Source: Allocoprococcus sp004560705 (lineage in GTDB: Bacteria > Bacillota > Clostridia > Lachnospirales > Lachnospiraceae). From it: a stretch of DNA of 64,000 nucleotides. Location: assembly GCF_052065755.1 (NCBI RefSeq), contig NZ_JBQHTK010000012.1, positions 12,036 to 76,035 of the forward strand, in the 5' to 3' direction. Made by a program: the position numbers and the translations under genes. How positions within the stretch are numbered: position 1 is the stretch's first letter; each line of letters begins with the position of its first letter. Under the pieces are notes generated by a model. That model was not told the DNA's origin, did no database searches, and was given only the letters and a program-made list of their open reading frames with translations. Shown one piece after another: positions 59,135 through 64,000 of the stretch.

Positions 59135-60337
59135 TCACTTCTCATCTACTACCTGGAAAATATAAAATTTCAGATAATAAGATTCATCTGCCGCCCACAG
59201 GATCGGGTGATCCGGTGCCTGTGTCCGGTATTCGATCTGGCGCAGTCTCTTATGTACATTTTTTGCCGCCTGCGTGATCGTTTGCGTAAATAATTCCGGT
59301 GTCATGAAGTGGGAGCAGGAACAGGTGGCGAGATAGCCGCCGTCCTTCACCATCTTCATTGCGCGGAGATTGATCTCGCGGTATCCTTTTACTGCATTTT
59401 TCACCGAATTTCTGGATTTGGTGAATGCCGGCGGATCCAGGATGATTACATCGAATTTTTCGCCTTTTTCTTCGAGTTCCGGGAGCAGTTCGAATACATC
59501 GGCGCATTTGAATTTGACGCGGTCTTCGAGATGGTTCAGCTGTGCATTCAGGCGTGCCTGTTCTACTCCAAGTTCGGATGCATCCACACCGAGTACGCTG
59601 TCTGCCCCTGCAATTCCTGCATTCAGTGCAAAAGAACCTGTATGGGTGAAGCAGTCCAGAACCTTCGCGCCTTTGCACAACCGTTGGATCGCTTTCCGGT
59701 TATATTTCTGGTCCAGAAAGAATCCGGTTTTCTGCCCTTCTTTGACATCGACTATGTATTTGACACCGTTTTCTGTGATTTCCACATTTGTATCGAATTC
59801 CGGGCCGATGAAGCCTTTTGCCAGTTCCATTCCTTCCTGCTTTCTTACCTTGGCGTCACTTCTCTCGTAGACGCCGCGGATCTCGATTCCATCCTCCTTC
59901 AGAACCGTTTTCAGAATATCGATGATCTCTTCTTTCATTTTGTCGATTCCAAGGGCCAGGGACTGCACGACCAGCACGTCTTCGAATTTGTCGATTACCA
60001 GTCCCGGAAGGAAATCCGCTTCTCCGAAGATCACACGGCAGCTGCCCGTATCCACCGTTTTCTTTCGGTATTCCCACGCATCGCGCACACGCATTTCGAG
60101 AAACTCATGATTGATCTCCTGCTCTTGTTTTCTTGTCATCATACGGATGCGGATTTTGGAATTCATATTGATAAATCCTCGTCCCATTCCATAGCCGTCA
60201 TAATCATGAACAATCACAATGTCCCCGTTTTCAAATTCTCCGACGATAGAGGCGATCTCATTATCGAAGACCCATGCGCCTCCGGATTTCAGTAATCGTC
60301 CTTCCCCTTTTTTCAATGTCACTATTGCCTGACTCAT
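59135..60337 (-). CDS. Class I SAM rRNA methyltransferase, RlmI-like
   Basis: A 400-residue protein with an N-terminal PUA domain (MSQAIVTLKKGEGRLLKSGG) and a central/C-terminal RlmI-type Rossmann methyltransferase: LDCFTHTGSFALNAGIAGAD for SAM, FDVIILDPPAFTKSRN with the DPPxF catalytic loop. RlmI makes m5C1962 in 23S rRNA; the substrate here follows from family and is not proven. AGGAGG-like AGGGAGGAACAAG precedes the ATG. arsC-like gene lies 23 bases upstream on the same strand. Confidence 0.9.
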   Translation of the reverse strand: MSQAIVTLKKGEGRLLKSGGAWVFDNEIASIVGEFENGDIVIVHDYDGYGMGRGFINMNSKIRIRMMTRKQEQEINHEFLEMRVRDAWEYRKKTVDTGSCRVIFGEADFLPGLVIDKFEDVLVVQSLALGIDKMKEEIIDILKTVLKEDGIEIRGVYERSDAKVRKQEGMELAKGFIGPEFDTNVEITENGVKYIVDVKEGQKTGFFLDQKYNRKAIQRLCKGAKVLDCFTHTGSFALNAGIAGADSVLGVDASELGVEQARLNAQLNHLEDRVKFKCADVFELLPELEEKGEKFDVIILDPPAFTKSRNSVKNAVKGYREINLRAMKMVKDGGYLATCSCSHFMTPELFTQTITQAAKNVHKRLRQIEYRTQAPDHPILWAADESYYLKFYIFQVVDEK

Positions 60338-60360
60338 CTTGTTCCTCCCTCACCGCACAT

Positions 60361-60717
60361 TTATCCAATCAGATCTTTCCATTCTTTTTCCCGAAATCCC
60401 GGGAAAGCGAACGTATCTCCTACGAGAATCGGTCTTTTCACCAGCATGCCGTCTGTTGCAAGCAGTTCATACTGTTCTTCTTCTGTCATCTGCGGAATCC
60501 TATCCTTAAGTCCCAGTTCTTTATATTTCATTCCACTGGTATTGAAGAATCTCTTAAGCGGAAGTCCGCTCATTTTGTGCCATTTTTTTAATTCCTCCAC
60601 AGACGGATTGTTCTCTACGATATGTCGGTCTTCAAATGTTACGTTCTCAGATTCCAGCCATTTTTTTGCCTTCTGGCATGTCGTACATTTTGGATATTCT
60701 ACAAATAATATGCTCAT
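60361..60717 (-). CDS. ArsC/Spx-family thioredoxin-fold protein
   Basis: A 118-residue protein of the arsenate reductase/Spx/YffB fold: VEYPKCTTCQKAKKWLESEN with a CTTC redox motif, then DRHIVENNPSVEELKKW and MLVKRPILVGDTF (the cis-proline and arginine region). The CxxC makes a redox role plausible, and the lack of Spx helices argues against a transcription factor. Arsenate reduction is unlikely without an ars operon. GAAAGAAAGAG precedes the ATG. Confidence 0.85.
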   Translation of the reverse strand: MSILFVEYPKCTTCQKAKKWLESENVTFEDRHIVENNPSVEELKKWHKMSGLPLKRFFNTSGMKYKELGLKDRIPQMTEEEQYELLATDGMLVKRPILVGDTFAFPGFREKEWKDLIG

Positions 60718-60805
60718 CTCTTTCTTCCTTTCAAAATAAAATATCTATTCTCATTTATCACCCGCATCCGGTGATCAATTGACTACTATAGTATGTCCCG
60801 GCATT

Positions 60806-61273
60806 CTATCCGCGCAGTCCTGCAATGATCCGGTTCGGATACAGGAACAGATCCAGCCCGTCCTGCATGGAGCGGACACAGATATCTGCCTCTTTAAACA
60901 GTCTTCCATACATTCCTTCTTTATCCATGATTGCAATGGAAAGCGCCGCTTCTTTCAGCATCAGTTCATCATTTCGCCCATTTCCCATCGCCGCGCAATG
61001 TTTGCTGCCGGTCGCCTTGATCAGTTCTTTTTTATATTCTCTGGCATTGCCTGTAGGAAACGTCTGTAAAATCACGGGCAGACCTTCGCACTGATCCTTC
61101 GCATTTCCATTGGTATCCGCCGTCAATATATAGATGCGGAACAGTTCTGCCAATGCAGTCAGTCTCTGCTTTACTCCCGCCGGAATGATTCCGTCCACTG
61201 CAATCGTTCCGTTAAAGTCCAGAAACAACGTATCTATATCCAATGTTTTGTATTCGGGAATTACTATTTTCAT
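60806..61273 (-). CDS. Small HAD-superfamily protein (soluble P-type ATPase-like)
   Basis: A 155-residue HAD-fold protein: FLDFNGTIAVDG (motif I), a minimal cap, ILTADTNGNA (motif II), KKELIKATGSKHCAAMGNGR then NDELMLKEAALSIAIMDKEG (motifs III and IV). The layout is like the phosphorylation domain of P-type ATPases without membrane segments, a phosphatase-like family with unknown substrates. Start at 61273 follows GAGAGGTG. Confidence 0.82.
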   Translation of the reverse strand: MKIVIPEYKTLDIDTLFLDFNGTIAVDGIIPAGVKQRLTALAELFRIYILTADTNGNAKDQCEGLPVILQTFPTGNAREYKKELIKATGSKHCAAMGNGRNDELMLKEAALSIAIMDKEGMYGRLFKEADICVRSMQDGLDLFLYPNRIIAGLRG

Positions 61274-61468
61274 AAGCACCTCTCGTTTTCATATGTCCTG
61301 GTTTTTTTCATGTATATAATAACATAAAAATACCAGAGATAAACCGTTTTCACACAGAAAACTTTATTCCGGGCAGATTTTTTGTGATTCATATTTTTTC
61401 AGCAATCGGAAATACTACCATCGTTACAATAAACTATATTGACAAATTACGGAAAGGACATACGTATT

Positions 61469-61957
61469 ATGAAAAAAAGCGCAATAACACAACTCTTTCT
61501 GACAATAACTCTTGTTCTGACGTTCCTTGCTGCGGGATGCAAAAGCCAGACTATTTCAGACGGAACCTCTTCCGGTGCTTCCAATTCAACCGAAAATACG
61601 GCATCTGCAGGAAACTCGGAATCTTCCGACACCACAAATGAATCCCTCACTGAAAAACATGATGCCTCGCTCAGTGATCTGACTTCCCAGACATCCGGCA
61701 TGATTTCCAAAATCGACAATTCTTCTCCGACAGGAACGGCCGAAGAGCATCGGACGCAATATCTGGATTTAAAAAACGAAGTGGAAAAGCTCGAAACAGA
61801 ATTAGATCGTTTTGAAGATTCTCTGGAAAATGATTACCGGTCTTCAAACATTTCCAGAGCGTATTTTCTGGAAAAAGAAAGGGAAATTGAAAATCTTGAG
61901 GAACTTCTGGATGCCGCCGAAGAGAAGCTTGATTTTACGTTCGGCATGGAGTCTTAA
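61469..61957 (+). CDS. Small lipoprotein with coiled-coil C-terminus
   Basis: A 162-residue lipoprotein: signal peptide and lipobox (LVLTFLAAGC), then a Ser/Thr-rich linker of about 65 residues, then a heptad-like coiled coil of about 80 residues (LDLKNEVEKLETELDRFEDS, EREIENLEELLDAAEEKLDF). It is exposed on the outer membrane face side of the cell envelope of this monoderm, likely as a structural or adaptor protein. GGAAAGG precedes the ATG at 61469. A strong terminator follows. No known family. Confidence 0.78.
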   Translation: MKKSAITQLFLTITLVLTFLAAGCKSQTISDGTSSGASNSTENTASAGNSESSDTTNESLTEKHDASLSDLTSQTSGMISKIDNSSPTGTAEEHRTQYLDLKNEVEKLETELDRFEDSLENDYRSSNISRAYFLEKEREIENLEELLDAAEEKLDFTFGMES

Positions 61958-61969
61958 CAACGAACCTGT

Positions 61970-62014
61970 AAAATCGGGAAGCCCTGTTCTTATCTCCGGG
62001 TTCCCGATTTTTTT
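61970..62014 (+). terminator. Terminator of the lipoprotein gene
   Basis: An AAATCGGGAA/TTCCCGATTT stem with a loop of about 17 bases followed by a run of T. Confidence 0.88.
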
Positions 62015-62132
62015 GTCAGTACCGCACAGTCTCGATAATTTTGTAACTGTTCAGAGCCAAGCGGATTTGTCAAAAAAGGGCGTTGAACAATTACATAATT
62101 TCTTAAATTTTCCTGAACCTTCCGACTTCTCA

Positions 62133-62161
62133 TTTACACATTTTCACACGCCATATATAAT
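62133..62161 (+). promoter_or_regulatory. Promoter of the ydcF-like relic
   Basis: TTTACA (62133-62138), a 17-base spacer, TATAAT (62156-62161). Well-formed although the gene it serves has lost its start. Confidence 0.75.
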
Positions 62162-62188
62162 GAAAATATATGGACTCATTTAGATTGA

Positions 62189-62755
62189 CCCTACAAAGGA
62201 GAGGATGTTTCTTCCGTTTCCGACGCAGATTGTATTCTGGTCCTTGGCGCCGGAATCCGTACTGACGGCTCTCCATCTCCTATGCTGCAGGATCGTCTGA
62301 ACACCGGAATCGAACTTTACCAGAACGGTGCTGCGCCGAAGCTTTTGATGAGCGGCGATCACGGAAGAAAAAAATATAATGAAGTGCAAACGATGAAGGA
62401 TATCGCCCTTGACCAAGGGGTTCCCTCCGAAGATGTGTTCATGGATCACGCCGGTTTCTCCACATATGACAGTCTTTACCGCGCACGGGATGTTTTCCAG
62501 GCCAGAAAGGTGATCATCGTCACCCAGAAATATCATCTTTATCGTGCCCTTTACATCGCACGTTCTCTGGGACTTGACGCATGGGGCATATCCGCCGATA
62601 CCCGCAGGTACAGCGGACAGGCTTATCGGGACTTCCGTGAAATTCTGGCAAGAGATAAGGATTTCTTCGTATCTATTTTCAAACCACTACCTAAATATCT
62701 TGGCGATGTCATCCCCATCGCCGGAGACGGAGATTTGACGAATGATGAAAACTGA
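62189..62755 (+). pseudogene. YdcF/SanA-like protein without start and N-terminal anchor
   Basis: The open stretch between a TGA (62186-62188) and the stop has 188 codons of DUF218 sequence: SDADCILVLGAGIRTDGSPS, KLLMSGDHGRKKYNEVQTMK, VIIVTQKYHLYRALYIARSL. Relatives have an N-terminal membrane segment and a normal start, both missing. No ATG, GTG or TTG is found before the motif ILVLGAG, although an RBS-like AAAGGAGAGG is present 10 bases before. A translation start at the internal ATG 62282 would drop the nucleotide-binding motif. I read this as a 5' deletion; ribosomal frameshift or sequencing error is the alternative. Confidence 0.72.
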
Positions 62756-63812
62756 TTCAGCAATTTCTGACCTGAGACGAGCCTTCACTGCCGTCATACT
62801 GGCTGCAGGAAGCCTGTGCCTTCTTTACGCTGCTCAGAATATTCCGGCTTTTGCCGACTGGTACACAGCTCATGTTTATTCCATTCTGGTAGAAACGCTC
62901 GGGAGATTCTGGGGAATATTTCCATTTTCCGCGGTAGAATTCGGACTTTATCTGGCTATCTTTGTGCTGATACTGTCTCTTATTTACGCAATCCGCAGGA
63001 AACGCCTGCGCAGATGGGGAGCAAATGTACTTCTTTTCGCCTCGATTCTCTTCTTTACATACACCCTGTGCTGCGGGATCAATTACGGCCATAAGTCCTT
63101 CTCTGTGGCAACGGGAATTACTACTTCTTCCTATACCGCAGAAGAACTTGCTTCCGTATGTGAGCTTCTTACGAATCACTTAAACCGGCTTGCCCCTGAA
63201 ATTTCCTGTGCCGAAGACGGTACTTCTCTTATGGGAAAGAAGATGGTTCCCCGGAATGCCAAAAAGGCTATGGAGCATATCGGCACGCTTTATGATGAAC
63301 TTGATGGATATTATCCTCTTCCAAAGCGATTGACGGTTTCCGAGACACTTTCCTACCAGAACCTGTCCGGCATCTATTCGCCTTTTACAATAGAAGCAAA
63401 TTATAACGATGACATGACGGAGTACAATCTTCCCTTTACCGCCTGTCACGAGCTTTCTCATTTACGGGGTTTTATGCAGGAGGAAGAAGCGAATTTTATT
63501 GCGTTTCTGGCATGCGTCAACGCGGACTCTCCTGAGTTCCAATACAGCGGCTATATGTTGGGTTGGCTTTACGCAACCAACCAGCTCTATCATGCAGATT
63601 ACGAAGCCTACGAACGGATACATTCCATGCTCAACAATCAGTCACAGATTGATCTTGCGGCAAACACGCAGTTCTGGAATACATATGACGGACAGATTGC
63701 TGAAGTATCCAATCAGATCAATGACAGTTATCTGAAGGCAAATGGTCAAGATGACGGAGTTGCCAGCTATGACCGGATGGTCGATTTGATTATGGCATAT
63801 TATAATGAATAG
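62742..63812 (+). CDS. DUF3810 protein, putative membrane metallopeptidase
   Basis: A 356-residue protein (or 355 from the second ATG). The N-terminal three membrane helices (PAFADWYTAHVYSILVETLG, FGLYLAIFVLILSLIYAIRR, LLFASILFFTYTLCC) are followed by a domain with HELSH...EEEANFIAF, a zinc-metallopeptidase-like HExxH plus distal glutamate. DUF3810 proteins are uncharacterised, to my knowledge; a peptidase role is inferred from that motif. It overlaps the ydcF-like frame by 14 bases, so it was probably translated with it. Confidence 0.85.
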   Translation: MMKTDSAISDLRRAFTAVILAAGSLCLLYAAQNIPAFADWYTAHVYSILVETLGRFWGIFPFSAVEFGLYLAIFVLILSLIYAIRRKRLRRWGANVLLFASILFFTYTLCCGINYGHKSFSVATGITTSSYTAEELASVCELLTNHLNRLAPEISCAEDGTSLMGKKMVPRNAKKAMEHIGTLYDELDGYYPLPKRLTVSETLSYQNLSGIYSPFTIEANYNDDMTEYNLPFTACHELSHLRGFMQEEEANFIAFLACVNADSPEFQYSGYMLGWLYATNQLYHADYEAYERIHSMLNNQSQIDLAANTQFWNTYDGQIAEVSNQINDSYLKANGQDDGVASYDRMVDLIMAYYNE

Positions 63813-63816
63813 AATT

Positions 63817-63867
63817 TCACGGCAAAATCGATACCATCAATACAGCTAAGCCTCCGAAAAATTCCAT
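63817..63867 (-). CDS. Possible 16-residue hydrophobic peptide
   Basis: MEFFGGLAVLMVSILP, a very short membrane-like peptide, with a good SD (GGAGG 7 bases before the ATG at 63867). The small size means it may be chance. No relative is known to me. Confidence 0.3.
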   Translation of the reverse strand: MEFFGGLAVLMVSILP

Positions 63868-63888
63868 AATCTTACCTCCTGCCGGCAT

Positions 63889-63918
63889 CTGGTAGTGTCA
63901 AAAACTACCTGTTTTTTT
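63889..63918 (+). terminator. Terminator of the DUF3810 gene
   Basis: GGTAGT/ACTACC stem (63891-63896 with 63904-63909) with a 7-base loop, then a run of seven T. Confidence 0.8.
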
Positions 63919-63990
63919 GTTCCAAAATTCAATAAAAACCTTGATTTTATGGGAGAATGCAAATAAAAAGAGCATTGACCTCCCTTTTTC

Positions 63991-63999
63991 TGGTATAAT
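63991..63999 (+). promoter_or_regulatory. Extended -10 element at the right edge
   Basis: TGG directly followed by TATAAT (63994-63999). TTGACC lies only 13 bases before the -10, too close for a normal -35. It probably serves a gene beyond the window. Confidence 0.45.
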
Positions 64000-64000
64000 G

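Overview
The window looks like a chromosomal segment of a gut Lachnospiraceae (Clostridia, spore-forming Bacillota). The clues are low-to-moderate GC, strong AGGAGG-type ribosome binding sites, the hup-rqcP-yabP sporulation-locus order, a CotS-like spore-coat kinase, a proline T-box, a CTC-type L25, and a thiSFGHE operon under a TPP riboswitch. I see no rRNA, no CRISPR array and no convincing tRNA.

Layout. 0-12 kb is ordinary chromosome: yabP/rqcP/hup, pgcA, a cotS-like gene, cca, proS with its T-box, a CaCA cation antiporter behind what I read as a yybP-ykoY (Mn2+) riboswitch, an RluA-family synthase, nagB-nagA, and a HAD phosphatase. 12,244-21,797 is an integrated element of about 9.55 kb bounded by a 15-bp direct repeat. 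It has a Tn916-type integrase, excisionase-like protein, CI-like repressor, Prim-Pol/ATPase replication protein, its own sigma-70-family factor, a KGG-motif protein, a ribbon-helix-helix regulator with three evenly spaced operators, a type I toxin-antitoxin locus and two repeat clusters that could be origins. It has no relaxase or capsid gene and resembles a phage satellite or an integrative mobilizable element.

22-40 kb holds several broken genes: a PanD/PanC chimera beside a BASS transporter, a GH32/ABC oligosaccharide operon whose binding-protein gene has lost its signal peptide and runs straight into the divergent lacI leader, a beheaded ABC exporter, fragments of an AAA-ATPase-like gene and a helicase, a transposase-ATPase chimera and a truncated nucleotidyltransferase. 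Intact genes among them include nfo, rplY/ctc, a DUF4832 protein and a HipA-like kinase pair.

40-64 kb is again mostly intact: TPP riboswitch plus thiSFGHE, sbcDC, an SPFH/zinc-ribbon protein, a lipoprotein, a Na/Pi cotransporter, a tandem-duplicated type I toxin-antitoxin module (one toxin dead), rsmH, a large TetM/EF-G-like GTPase fused to a Rae1/YacP NYN endoribonuclease domain, a GNAT, a holin-like toxin fused to a parvulin fragment, an RlmI-like methyltransferase, an ArsC/Spx-like protein, a HAD protein, a lipoprotein, a YdcF-like relic and a DUF3810 protein.

The observations I would chase first are the GTPase-Rae1 fusion, the riboswitch in front of the CaCA antiporter, the control circuits of the integrated element, and the set of deletion-junction chimeras, which need checking against raw reads.
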